The notes beneath the pieces are model-generated. The model did no database searches. It was not told the DNA's origin and saw nothing but the letters and a program-made list of their open reading frames with translations. Position numbers and translations under genes: made by a program. Of a stretch of DNA of 64,000 nucleotides, positions 49,142-57,562 are shown in pieces (within the stretch, counting starts at the first letter, position 1; the number at the start of each line of letters is the position of its first letter). The stretch comes from HK1 sp965202735 (GTDB lineage: Bacteria > Pseudomonadota > Gammaproteobacteria > HK1), in NCBI GenBank assembly GCA_965202735.1, contig OZ241844.1, forward strand, positions 496,001 to 560,000, in the 5' to 3' direction.

Positions 49142-52114
49142 TCAGCCGCGCATCCGCCCGCCGGCCGGGTCGACGAAGCACGGCCGGGTCACCAGCGCGG
49201 GAGCGCGCCGGTCGATGGCGGCGATCTCGACCCGCTCGCCGATCAGGCGCCGGCCGTCGTCGAGCACCGCGAGCGCGATGGCGCGCCCGACGTTCGGGCT
49301 GTGGCAGCCCTGGGAGACGTAGCCGACGACCGGCGGCGCATGGGCCGGGGCGCCGGCCGGCACCAGCGGCGTGCCGTCGGGGGGGACGAACGACGGGTCG
49401 TCGGGCAGCAGTCCCACCACGTTCGGGCGCACGCCCCCGACGTTGTGGTCCCGCACCAGCGAGCGCCGGCCGATGAAGTCGCCCTTGTCCATGTCGACCG
49501 CCCGGCCGCAGCCGGCGTCGAACGGGTTGACGATGCCGTCTCCCTCGAATCCCGCGGAGACGAAGCCCTTCTCGCAGCGCATCACCATGCTCGCCTCCGA
49601 GCCCACCAGGGTGAGGCCGAAGGGTGCGCCGGCCTGCGCCAGCGCCTCCCACAAGCCCACCCCGTGCCGGGCCGGCACGTTGATCTCGAAGCTCAGCTCG
49701 CCGGTATAGCCGGCCCTGGCCACGCGGGCCGGGAATCCGGCCACGGACATCCCGCGCACCGCCATGAACGGGAATGCATCCGGCGCGAGGCTCGCGTCCG
49801 TCCCGGCCGCCTCCAGCACCGCCCTCGCCTTCGGCCCGCACACGCATACGCTGGTCCACTGGGAGGTAACGACGGTCAGATACACCTTCAGGTCCGGCCA
49901 CTCGATCTGCAACAGCCGCTCGAGGTGCCTGTGCACGTGGTCGGCCGCCCCGGTGCCGGCGAACATCCACCACCGGCCCTCGCCGAGGCGGAAGGTGATG
50001 CCGTCGTCGAGAAGCCGGCCGTCCTCGCGCAGCATCCAGCCGAACCGGCCCCGGCCGACGGGCAGGTCGTCCCACCGGTTGGCGTAGACGCGATCGAGGA
50101 ACATCGGCACGTCGGGGCCGTGGAGCTCGAACTTCCCGAGCGGCGATCCGTCGTACATGCCGGCCGCGGTCCGGCAGGCGAGCGTCTCGCGCGCAATCGC
50201 GGACGCCGGGTCCTCGCCGTCGCGAGGGAAGCAGCTCGGCCGCCGATAGCCGGCGCCGGCCTCGAACATCACCGCCCCGGCGTCCTCGATCCGGTCGGTC
50301 AGGGCGGTGCGCCGCGCCGGCAGCACGAGCTCCCCCGTGTCCCCGCCGGCAATGACCCCGAAGCTCACCGGCGCATACGGCGGCCGATACGTCGTGGTGC
50401 CGACCGCGCCCGGCCGCTCCGAAAGCGTCTCGGCCAGGATGCCGATCGCGTTGACGTTGCCGAGCTTGCCCTGGTCGGTGCCCATCCCCGACGTGGTGTA
50501 GCGCTTGACGTGCTCCACCGAACGGAAGCCCTCCTGCTCGGCGAGCCGGATGTCCGAGGCCGTCACGTCGTTCTGCAGGTCGACGAACGCCTTGGCGCGT
50601 GGCCGCGGCGAAGGGATCTCCCAGCACGGCTCGATGTCGAGGGGCCGGTCCCGCGGGCATTCCGGCACGTCCGTCGCCGACGCGAGAAAGCCGAGCGCGG
50701 CGCAGGCCTCCGACCCGGCCCGCCAGCCCTGCTCCAGAGCGGCCCGCAGGCCGAACGAGCCGTTGCACGCCCCGGCGCTGCGCTCCGCCTGGACGCTGTC
50801 GCCCGGCACGAAGCAGGCGTGTACGTCGTCGTACACCGGACGCGCCCCCGACTGCGAGTGCAGGTGGACGCGGGGGCTCCAGCCGCCGGAGCAGAGCACC
50901 AGGTCGCAGGAGACGCGCCGGCGCTCGCCGTACCGGCCCATCGGCGCGACGCATGCCGACCGGACGGCGCGGGTGCCGCCGACGCCGACCACCGCGGCGC
51001 CGTGGAGCACCTCGACGCCGCGGGCCGCGACCTCGGCGGCGAGCCGCTCCGGGGGGTGCGCACGGACATCGGCGAGCACCGGCACCTCGACCCCCGCCTC
51101 GACCAGCTCCGCGACGACCCGATACGTGGCGCTGTTGTTGGTCGCGACGACCGCCCGGTCCCCCGGACGCACCCCGTAGCGGCGGACGAAGGCGAGCGCC
51201 GCGGACGCGAGCATCACGCCGGGACGGTCATTGTCGGCGAACACCAGCGGCCGCTCCGCCGCGCCGGTGGCGAGTACCACGCGCCGCGCCCGCACCTTCC
51301 ACAGCCTCTCGTCGATCCGTGGTCGTGCGCGGGGCAGCTCGACCACGGTCAGGAAGTTGTGGTCGTAGTAGCCCGCGACGGTTGCCCGTTCGAGACGCAC
51401 GACGTCGGGGAGCGCATCGAGCTCCGCCGTCACGCCCGCCACCCACTCGGCTGCGGGACGCCCGCCGATCTCCGCCGCCTCGTCGAGCAGCGTCCCGCCC
51501 GGCGCCGGTCCGTCGTCGGCGAGCATCACCCGGGCGCCGCCGCGCGCCGCGGCCAGCGCCGCCTGGAGACCGGCCGGTCCCGCCCCCGCCACCAGCACGT
51601 CGCAGTGGTGGAAGCGCTTCTCGTACACGCGCCGATCGGTGGTTGCGGGCGCGGTCCCGAGGCCCGCCATGCGGCGCACGAGCCGCCCGTAGAAGTTCCA
51701 CCCGCCGGGCGGCCCCATGAAGGTCTTGTAGTAGAAGCCGGCCGGGAGCAGCGGCGAGAGCCGGTCGGCGAGCGCGCCCACGTCGAACCCGACGCCCGGC
51801 CAGCAGTTGACGCTGCGCGCGACCAGACCCTCTCTGAGCTCGAGGGTCGTCGCCCTCGCGTTGGGCTCGTCGTCGGCGCCCTCGAGCTGGACGATGGCGT
51901 TCGGCTCCTCGGCGCCGGCGGCGACGATCCCGCGCGGGCGGTGGTACTTGAAGCTGCGCCCGACCAGACGCACGCCGCCGGCCATCAGGGCCGAGGCGAG
52001 GGTGTCGCCGGGGTGGCCTTCGCAGTCCCTGCCGTTGAAGCGGAACCGGAGCCGGCGGGTTCGATCGACGAGCGTTCCGCCGGTGGCGAGCCGGTAAGAC
52101 CGGGAGCGGGTCAT
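49142..52114 (-). CDS. soxA: Sarcosine oxidase alpha subunit (copy 2)
   Basis: 990 residues with the same domain order as copy 1: GDTLASALMAGGVRLVGRSF, the Rossmann motif VAGAGPAGLQAALAAA, VLATGAAERPLVFADN, HVKRYTTSGMGTDQGKLGN and the GcvT-like C-terminus GELSFEINVPARHG. The two copies are clearly diverged, so they may act on different N-methyl substrates. The start at 52114 (MTRSRSYRLATGG) lies behind a partly duplicated start whose 25-codon frame ends on it as ATGA. Confidence 0.94.
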   Translation of the reverse strand: MTRSRSYRLATGGTLVDRTRRLRFRFNGRDCEGHPGDTLASALMAGGVRLVGRSFKYHRPRGIVAAGAEEPNAIVQLEGADDEPNARATTLELREGLVARSVNCWPGVGFDVGALADRLSPLLPAGFYYKTFMGPPGGWNFYGRLVRRMAGLGTAPATTDRRVYEKRFHHCDVLVAGAGPAGLQAALAAARGGARVMLADDGPAPGGTLLDEAAEIGGRPAAEWVAGVTAELDALPDVVRLERATVAGYYDHNFLTVVELPRARPRIDERLWKVRARRVVLATGAAERPLVFADNDRPGVMLASAALAFVRRYGVRPGDRAVVATNNSATYRVVAELVEAGVEVPVLADVRAHPPERLAAEVAARGVEVLHGAAVVGVGGTRAVRSACVAPMGRYGERRRVSCDLVLCSGGWSPRVHLHSQSGARPVYDDVHACFVPGDSVQAERSAGACNGSFGLRAALEQGWRAGSEACAALGFLASATDVPECPRDRPLDIEPCWEIPSPRPRAKAFVDLQNDVTASDIRLAEQEGFRSVEHVKRYTTSGMGTDQGKLGNVNAIGILAETLSERPGAVGTTTYRPPYAPVSFGVIAGGDTGELVLPARRTALTDRIEDAGAVMFEAGAGYRRPSCFPRDGEDPASAIARETLACRTAAGMYDGSPLGKFELHGPDVPMFLDRVYANRWDDLPVGRGRFGWMLREDGRLLDDGITFRLGEGRWWMFAGTGAADHVHRHLERLLQIEWPDLKVYLTVVTSQWTSVCVCGPKARAVLEAAGTDASLAPDAFPFMAVRGMSVAGFPARVARAGYTGELSFEINVPARHGVGLWEALAQAGAPFGLTLVGSEASMVMRCEKGFVSAGFEGDGIVNPFDAGCGRAVDMDKGDFIGRRSLVRDHNVGGVRPNVVGLLPDDPSFVPPDGTPLVPAGAPAHAPPVVGYVSQGCHSPNVGRAIALAVLDDGRRLIGERVEIAAIDRRAPALVTRPCFVDPAGGRMRG

Positions 52115-52192
52115 CGCGTCACGGCCGAGCCCGCTTCGCACATCGGCTCCACCGTGGCGGCGAGCCGAAAGGGCCGGGAGCGGGTCATCGCC
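52078..52192. repeat. Imperfect duplication of the soxA2 start region
   Basis: The first 13 or so codons of soxA2 with upstream bases (52078-52118) recur, diverged, at 52150-52192. The upstream copy has an ATG at 52188 opening MTRSRPFRLAATVEPMCEAG and a few more residues, and it stops at 52111-52113, overlapping the true ATG. Confidence 0.75.
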
Positions 52193-52324
52193 GGGTCGAC
52201 GCCATCCGGCGAAGCACGTCCACGAAGGCGCCGCGCCGCATCGCGGGGACGACTCGCCGGCGCCCTTCGTCCTTCACGGGTACCGGACGGAGGCCGGCGG
52301 GGGCGGGGGCACCGGCACCGGTGG

Positions 52325-53317
52325 CTACCCGCGCCGGCGTCGAAGGTTTCGAAGTCGCGTCCGGAAGTCGGACTCGTCCTCGCACTGAAGCACGGCGTCG
52401 ATGACCTCTTCGTCGGTCACCCCCGCCAGGTCCCGATCATCGAGGCGGATTCCGGGCCGGGGCTTTCCCCGCGAGACCGGAATCCTGCGCATGAGCGTTT
52501 CCAGGAGCGCGACCCGCCCTTGCGCGCGACCCTCCTCGCGCTGGATGCGCAGCCAGGGCATGTCGTCCGGTCCGGTGCCGTCCCGCACCCCCAGCGCCCG
52601 GCCGACCCGGGTGAGGACCTCGCTGGTCGCCGCCGACAGCTCCGGCTCGTTCATGGCGGTGTGGATCTCCTCCGCCGTCCAGCCCGGAAACGCCCGGCTC
52701 TCCGCGCCCGGGCGGTAGCGACCCCCATCCAGCAGGTGGATCGCGAGCCCCGGCAGCCGGCCGGAGGGGCGGCTCGGCGCCTGACGCTCCGGGACCTCCA
52801 CCCAGACCTCCGGAAACCCCCATTCCTCATACAGTCGCAGCTTGCCCCGGCGGACGTCCGTGGTGTGGTCCACCTCCACCACGACATCGGGAAAGTCGTG
52901 CTCCCCGACCACCATCCCGGCCGGGTCCGGCAGCCGGTCGCGCCCGGGACGAAGGTAGACGGACTGGTCCGCCTGCATGATCCGCCATCGTTCGCCGCGT
53001 TCGTTGCGCAGCAGCAGGTCCATGGTGCCGAAGCACTCGATGGGCGAGCCCCGTACCGCGGCGATCAACTGGCCGAGACCCGCGAGGCGCTGGGACGGCT
53101 GCTCGTGGGCGGCTCCGGTCGGCTCGCGCACCATCCATGCGACCCCGGTATCGGCGTCCCAGAACTCCAGTCGGCCTTCCCAGGCATCGATCTCGTCCCG
53201 TCCGATCGTGATCGCACGGCAGCCGGGAAACTCTCGCGCCCCGTCCTCCCGCCGCGGAGGCGCCCGCCCCGTGCGCTCCGCCGCCGCGATGTCATCGCCG
53301 ACCCGCACGTTCCGCAC
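52325..53317 (-). CDS. Uma2-family (DUF820) PD-(D/E)XK nuclease-like protein
   Basis: 330 residues. The core PDVVVEVDHTTDVRRGKLRLYEEWGFPEVWVEV gives the family's D-ExD-K pattern at residues 142-175; TIGRDEIDAWEGRLEFWD and AAHEQPSQRLAGLGQLIAAV precede it. The C-terminal 100 residues (AGVTDEEVIDAVLQCEDESDFRTRL) resemble the helical tails of Rpn/Uma2-like proteins. The family is very abundant in cyanobacteria; its biological role is unclear. It starts with GTG at 53317. It interrupts the second sox set. Confidence 0.8.
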   Translation of the reverse strand: MRNVRVGDDIAAAERTGRAPPRREDGAREFPGCRAITIGRDEIDAWEGRLEFWDADTGVAWMVREPTGAAHEQPSQRLAGLGQLIAAVRGSPIECFGTMDLLLRNERGERWRIMQADQSVYLRPGRDRLPDPAGMVVGEHDFPDVVVEVDHTTDVRRGKLRLYEEWGFPEVWVEVPERQAPSRPSGRLPGLAIHLLDGGRYRPGAESRAFPGWTAEEIHTAMNEPELSAATSEVLTRVGRALGVRDGTGPDDMPWLRIQREEGRAQGRVALLETLMRRIPVSRGKPRPGIRLDDRDLAGVTDEEVIDAVLQCEDESDFRTRLRNLRRRRG

Positions 53318-53403
53318 TTCCGGTCTCCGCCTCGATGCCGCCGAGCCAGGCCCGGCGATCTTCGATGCGGCGACACGGTGGGGTCAAGGTTCAGTCTTCC
53401 GGG

Positions 53404-53534
53404 CAGGACCATTCAAAAGTCGCGGTCATTGGCCGCCCAACCGGAAGATCGCACGGTGACGGGCGGCCTTTCGGCATCGAAGGCCCGGACCGAGGGCCTG
53501 ATGAACCGCTCGCCACGACTTCCGGAGAGCCCTG
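53404..53534. mobile_element. Family A element, copy A4 (131 bp)
   Basis: Begins CAGGACCATTCAAAAGTCG and ends GGAGAGCCCTG, nearly identical to A1. Unlike A1-A3 the flanking 10-mers do not match (GTCTTCCGGG and CCGGGTATGC), so an adjacent deletion or recombination probably removed one flank. Confidence 0.8.
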
Positions 53535-53596
53535 CCGGGTATGCGGACGCGGGGGACGGGGATAGACTTGCGCGCATCCAGCATCGAGCTCCGGCC

Positions 53597-54202
53597 ATGG
53601 CGCGAGTACGCGACATCGAGATCGACGAGGTCCCCGCGGACCTGAAGCCTGTCTACCGGCGCTACGCCGAGTCCTACGGACCATTCCTCAACCAGGTGAA
53701 GGTCTTCGCCCACCGGGCGCCGGCGCTGCGGCACGTGATGGGCATGCTGCTGGAGCTCGCGGAAGAAGCCATCCTGCCGAAGCGCTATCTGGAGATCGCG
53801 CTGGTGGCGGTGTCCAGGGCGAACGAGTGCACCTACTGCGTGGCCCACCATGCGCCCCGGCTCGTCGGACAGGGGCTCGACCCGGCGAGCGTGGCGGCCA
53901 TTCTCGAGCCCGAGGTGCCGGGGTTCGACGAGGTGGACACCCTGGTGCGCGACTACGCGGTCGCGGTCACCGAGGACGCGCGGCGGATGCCGGCGTCGAT
54001 GGTGGAGCGGCTCAAGGCGCACTTCAGCGAGGAGCAGATCGTGGAGCTCACGCTGCGCGCCACCCTGTGCGGCTTCTTCAACCGCTTCAACGAGGCGCTC
54101 GGGATCGAGATGGAGGACGGGGTCGTGGAGGAGATGCTGGCGGCGGGGGTCCGGATCGAGGACCTCCCCCATCCCGAGACCCTGGCCGGGGCCGTCGGCT
54201 GA
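53597..54202 (+). CDS. AhpD-like / carboxymuconolactone decarboxylase-family protein
   Basis: Peroxidase-related CMD-family protein, 201 residues. The redox motif is NECTYCVAHHAPRLVGQGL (CxxC-H), preceded by KRYLEIALVAVSRA; the C-terminal helices have LTLRATLCGFFNRFNEAL. AhpD-like proteins reduce peroxidase partners; sarcosine oxidase makes H2O2, so a protective role is plausible. The start is ATG at 53597. Its last 14 codons lie in a 97-bp unit that is repeated three times downstream. Confidence 0.85.
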   Translation: MARVRDIEIDEVPADLKPVYRRYAESYGPFLNQVKVFAHRAPALRHVMGMLLELAEEAILPKRYLEIALVAVSRANECTYCVAHHAPRLVGQGLDPASVAAILEPEVPGFDEVDTLVRDYAVAVTEDARRMPASMVERLKAHFSEEQIVELTLRATLCGFFNRFNEALGIEMEDGVVEEMLAAGVRIEDLPHPETLAGAVG

Positions 54203-54451
54203 ACGGGCCGGGCGCCGCGTGGACGGCGTCTTACCGCCGGGCCGGCTCCGCCCCGGCGACCTCCCCCATCCCGAGACCCTGGCCGGGGCCGTCGGCTGAA
54301 CGGACCGGGCGCCGCGTGGACGGCGTCTTACCGCCGGGCCGGCTCCGCCCCGGCGACCTCCCCCATCCCGAGACCCTGGCCGGGGCCGTCGGCTGAACGG
54401 ACCGGGCGCCGCGTGGACGGCGTCTCACCGCCGGGCCGGCTCCGCCCCGGC
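54161..54451. repeat. Three tandem 97-bp repeats across convergent gene ends
   Basis: Units at 54161-54257, 54258-54354 and 54355-54451 are nearly identical. Each contains the 3' end of the AhpD-like gene (DLPHPETLAGAVG and stop) on the plus strand and the 3' end of soxD2 (AGAEPARR and stop) on the minus strand. The unit is not a multiple of three. Differences are single bases (TAA in place of TGA at the soxD2-type stop), so the amplification looks recent. Confidence 0.92.
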
Positions 54452-54682
54452 GACCTCGTGCGTCAGGGTGTTGCGCTCGACGATGATCCAGCGCCGGCAG
54501 CCGTGCTCGTGCCACCACTGCTCCCGCACCCATCCCCTGGGGTTGGCGTGGTTGTAGAGGTAGTCGTTCCACTCGGCGTCGGAGAGCGCGTCCGGGGCCG
54601 CGGGCCGCAGCGCCACTTCGCTCCAGCACACGAACTCGTCCTCGTTGCGCGGGCCGCAGTGCGGGCAGGGGATGACGATCAC
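54425..54682 (-). CDS. soxD: Sarcosine oxidase delta subunit (copy 2)
   Basis: 85 residues, 14 shorter than copy 1: IPCPHCGPRNEDEF, ALSDAEWNDYLYNHANPRG and HEHGCRRWIIVERNTLTHEV. The C-terminal AGAEPARR is encoded by the third 97-bp repeat. It starts with GTG at 54682. It lies 49 bp after soxB2, but soxA2 and soxG2 are 2.3 kb further on, beyond the AhpD-like and Uma2 genes. Confidence 0.88.
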   Translation of the reverse strand: MIVIPCPHCGPRNEDEFVCWSEVALRPAAPDALSDAEWNDYLYNHANPRGWVREQWWHEHGCRRWIIVERNTLTHEVAGAEPARR

Positions 54683-54731
54683 CGGTCCGCTCCCATCGCC
54701 GGCCGGCTCGTGCGCACCGTCACGCCCTCCG

Positions 54732-56057
54732 TCACCGGTTGAACGAGACCCCGCCCTCGACCACGAGCCGCCCGCGCTCGAAGCGGTCGAGGCCGAGGTC
54801 CCGGATCAGCTCGTGCGGCTCGTCCTTCGCGATCAGCCACGCGTGCATCCGCGCCGCCATCGGGGTGGTCTTGAAGCCGCCGGCGCCGGCGATGTCCACG
54901 TAGAAGTTGCGCAGCGGAGTCTTCGAAATGATCGGTGAGCCGTCGTAGACGATGTCGAGCATGCCCGCCCAGTGCCGCAGGAGCTTCATGCGCGAGAAGA
55001 CCGGGAACATCTCCAGCACCGCCGAGGTGACCTGCTCGATGGTGCGGAAGGCGCCGCGCTGCGCGTAGGACGGATACGGGTCGGTCGGACCGCCGATGAC
55101 CAGCTCGCCCTTGTCGGACTGCATCATGTAGCAGCCGTAGCCGCTGAACACGAGTATCGGGTCCAGCACCGGCCTGACCGGCTCCGACACCCACGCCTGC
55201 AGCGGCTGCACCTCGATCGGCAGCCGGAACCCGGCCATCGCCGCCACCACGCTGCCGCTCCCGGCCACCGCCATGCCGACCTTGTCCGCCTCGATGAAGC
55301 CGCGCGTCGTCTCCACGCCGACGACGCCGACGCCGCTGCGCCGGATGCCGGTCACCTCGCAGCTCTGGATGATGTCGACCCCGTGCGCGTCGGCCATGCG
55401 CGCGAAGCCCCACGCGACCGCGTCGTGGCGCGCCATCATCGCCTCGGGCTGGCATACCCCCCCGAGCACCTCCAGGCGCGGGCGGGGCGGCGGGCGCCAG
55501 AGCGGTAGCCGGCGCTTGATCTCCTCGACGTCGATCAGCTCGTACCTCGCGCCGTGGACGTGCATGGTATTGGCCATCCGCGCCGCGGTGCGCGCCGCCC
55601 GGGAGCTCTGCAGGAACGAGATCATCCCGCGCCGGCCCACCATGAGGTTGTAGTCGAGCTCGCGCGAGAGCTCGCGGTAGAGCGCCATCGAGCCCTCGTG
55701 GAACGGCACGCTCGGGGGACGGATGTAGTTCGAGCGGATGGTCATGGTGTTGCGGGCGGTGTTGCCGCCGCCGAGCCATCCCTTCTCCAGCACCGCGACG
55801 TTGCGGATGCCGTGGTCCTTCGCGAGGTAGTACGCCGCCCCGAGCCCGTGTCCGCCCCCGCCGATGATCACCACGTCGTAGCGGCGCTTCGGCTCGGGGC
55901 TCCGCCACATCCGCGGCCAGTCCGCGCGGTACGCGAGCGCGTTGCGCAGCAGCGAGGCGATCGAGAACCGTCGGGGCTCCCGCCGCCGGGCGCGGTCCGC
56001 CTCACCGAGCCCGGCCGGGAGCCGCCGGCGGGCGCCACGCCGTCGGCCGCCGCTCAC
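54732..56057 (-). CDS. soxB: Sarcosine oxidase beta subunit (copy 2)
   Basis: About 441 residues. FAD motif VVIIGGGGHGLGAAYYLA, the FMN-histidine region RHDAVAWGFARMA, and C-terminal DIAGAGGFKTTPMAARMH. No ATG precedes FSIASLLRNAL; the GTG at 56057, overlapping the oxygenase stop as GTGA, is the only reasonable start and adds an Arg-rich extension of about 26 residues relative to copy 1. It is co-transcribed with the 2-oxoglutarate oxygenase gene. Confidence 0.9.
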   Translation of the reverse strand: MSGGRRRGARRRLPAGLGEADRARRREPRRFSIASLLRNALAYRADWPRMWRSPEPKRRYDVVIIGGGGHGLGAAYYLAKDHGIRNVAVLEKGWLGGGNTARNTMTIRSNYIRPPSVPFHEGSMALYRELSRELDYNLMVGRRGMISFLQSSRAARTAARMANTMHVHGARYELIDVEEIKRRLPLWRPPPRPRLEVLGGVCQPEAMMARHDAVAWGFARMADAHGVDIIQSCEVTGIRRSGVGVVGVETTRGFIEADKVGMAVAGSGSVVAAMAGFRLPIEVQPLQAWVSEPVRPVLDPILVFSGYGCYMMQSDKGELVIGGPTDPYPSYAQRGAFRTIEQVTSAVLEMFPVFSRMKLLRHWAGMLDIVYDGSPIISKTPLRNFYVDIAGAGGFKTTPMAARMHAWLIAKDEPHELIRDLGLDRFERGRLVVEGGVSFNR

Positions 56058-57076
56058 CGGCGGTACGAGAACGCCTTCCGGAACCGCCACAGCAGGTAGT
56101 CGCCGCAGGTGATGGGCTCGTCGAACGGGGTCTCGCCCGGGGCGCAGAACGCGCGCGGGTCCACAAGGGTCTCGAAGTTCGGGTCGTAGGCGAGCACGAG
56201 CGAGAGCCGCTCGCGGCCGCTCGAGTTGATCACCCGGTGCACGGTGGAGCGGTACCGGCGGTTCGACCAGCGTTCGAGCAGGTCGCCGATGTTGACCACC
56301 AGGGTGCCGGGGACCGGCGGCATCGCGGCCCACTCGCCGTTGCGCCGCCGGATCTGCAACCCCCCGACCTCGTCCTGGCACAGCACGGTGAGCACGCCGA
56401 AGTCGGTGTGCGGGGCCACCCCGAACTGGTCCTCCGCCGCGCCGTCCGGCGGCGGGGGATAGTACTGGAGCGACCCCCGGCTCACCGGCCGGTCGCGGAG
56501 CCGGATGAAGTGCTCGGGGTCGAGACCGGCGCCGAGCGCGAAGCCCCGCAGGAGGTCCTCCGCGCACGCGCTCGCCGCCTCGAAGTAGGGATGGACGCTC
56601 GCCTTGAGCTCCGGCATGGCGGCCGGCCACACGTTGGGCCCGAGGAGCGGATTCTCCGGCTCCGCCACGGCTTCGGTCCGGGCGCGGGCATCGTCGGGGC
56701 GTCCGCCGCCGCGCTCGCCGGCGGGCTCGCCGTCAAGCTCCATCCCCCAGTTGAAGCTCTCCTTGAGATCGACCCTGGCGTCGTCGTACATCTTCGTCGA
56801 GCCCGGCCCGAGGTATCCGTGATGGAACCGGTTGGTGCCGGCCTCGCGCTTGGCCTCCTCCGGCAGCCGGAAGAACTCGAGCCCGGCGCCCCGCGCCCGC
56901 CCGACCAGCGCGGCATCCACCCCGTGGTTCCGGACGTAGAGGAAGCCGACCCCGGTGGCGGCCCGGGCGAGGGCGGCCCCGACGCCGGCGGGGTCGGTGC
57001 CGTCGCGCAGGGGGGCGATGTCGATGATCGGCACTTCGCCAGCGTCGATGGGCCGGGCGCTCGCGGGTGGCGGCAT
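56054..57076 (-). CDS. 2-oxoglutarate/Fe(II)-dependent oxygenase (isopenicillin N synthase-like)
   Basis: Non-haem iron oxygenase, 340 residues. N-terminal DIOX_N domain (VPIIDIAPLRDG, GFLYVRNHGVDAALV); the iron ligands are in APHTDFGVLTVL (HxD) and STVHRVIN (distal His); RERLSLVLAY supplies the 2-oxoglutarate-binding Arg-x-Ser. The start at 57076 (MPPPASARP) is preferred; a longer frame adds a non-conserved 24 residues. Head of the second sox set, translationally overlapping soxB2. It may hydroxylate an N-methyl group upstream of the sarcosine oxidase step (inference). Confidence 0.88.
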   Translation of the reverse strand: MPPPASARPIDAGEVPIIDIAPLRDGTDPAGVGAALARAATGVGFLYVRNHGVDAALVGRARGAGLEFFRLPEEAKREAGTNRFHHGYLGPGSTKMYDDARVDLKESFNWGMELDGEPAGERGGGRPDDARARTEAVAEPENPLLGPNVWPAAMPELKASVHPYFEAASACAEDLLRGFALGAGLDPEHFIRLRDRPVSRGSLQYYPPPPDGAAEDQFGVAPHTDFGVLTVLCQDEVGGLQIRRRNGEWAAMPPVPGTLVVNIGDLLERWSNRRYRSTVHRVINSSGRERLSLVLAYDPNFETLVDPRAFCAPGETPFDEPITCGDYLLWRFRKAFSYRR

Positions 57077-57167
57077 GGATGCGTCTCCTGATGAGCTGTC
57101 AGGGTCACGGCGTCGTTTTGCAGTGTACTCCGAACCGGCTACCCGCACTCTGGAGCCGCCTGGACAT

Positions 57168-57469
57168 CAGCCATTCCCGCCAGGCGGGAACATGCTCCTG
57201 AAATCCCCTCGATTCGACACCCTGAAGGCCGAAATCACACCAGAATTTCACCACGGTACAGGACCATTTCTTGTCGCGGTCGGCGGCTGGAGACCGCTGT
57301 GAAGTTGCCGTCCTTGCGGTGGGTGGCGCCTTCTCGAGGCCGAAACCGGTGCCTCGACAACAGAATCCTCTCCCGAATGGACCGCCGAACCTGCCCGCAC
57401 CGCCCCTCGCCGGACAAAAACGAGCCCTGCACCACGGTACGGCCTCTCCGGGCGCTGGCGGGAATTGCT
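57168..57469. mobile_element. Family B element B6, interrupted by a family C element
   Basis: Left half begins CAGCCATTCCCGCCAG, right half ends CTGGCGGGAATTGCTG. At 57249 the family B sequence stops and resumes at 57429 after a 170-bp family C insertion with a 10-bp duplication. The outer flanks CCTGGACAT and CCTGACATG are similar with a one-base indel. Confidence 0.8.
57259..57428. mobile_element. Family C element C3 (170 bp) nested in B6
   Basis: Begins CAGGACCATTTCTTGTCG and ends GAGCCCTG. Perfect 10-bp duplications CACCACGGTA (57249-57258 and 57429-57438) come from the family B sequence itself. In reverse orientation its sequence matches the right 150 bp of C1; compared with C1 it lacks about 200 bp lost between two similar GTTTT-G-CCG motifs. 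Confidence 0.85.
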
Positions 57470-57562
57470 GCCTGACATGGTGAGTGTTGCAACGGGGCCG
57501 CCGCAGCGCGGATGATCGCCGCGCGCAGCCGGACGCCGCATCGGACCGACTCCATGACCCTC

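Noticed and set aside
49301..54202. A very long forward open frame (over 1600 codons) across the second sox region
   Set aside because: It is antisense to soxA2 and Uma2 and arises from GC-rich third-position bias. Only its last 201 codons (AhpD-like gene) have protein-family features.
54161..54451. The 97-bp repeats as a CRISPR array
   Set aside because: Units are directly adjacent with no unique spacers and contain gene 3' ends; there are no cas genes in the window.
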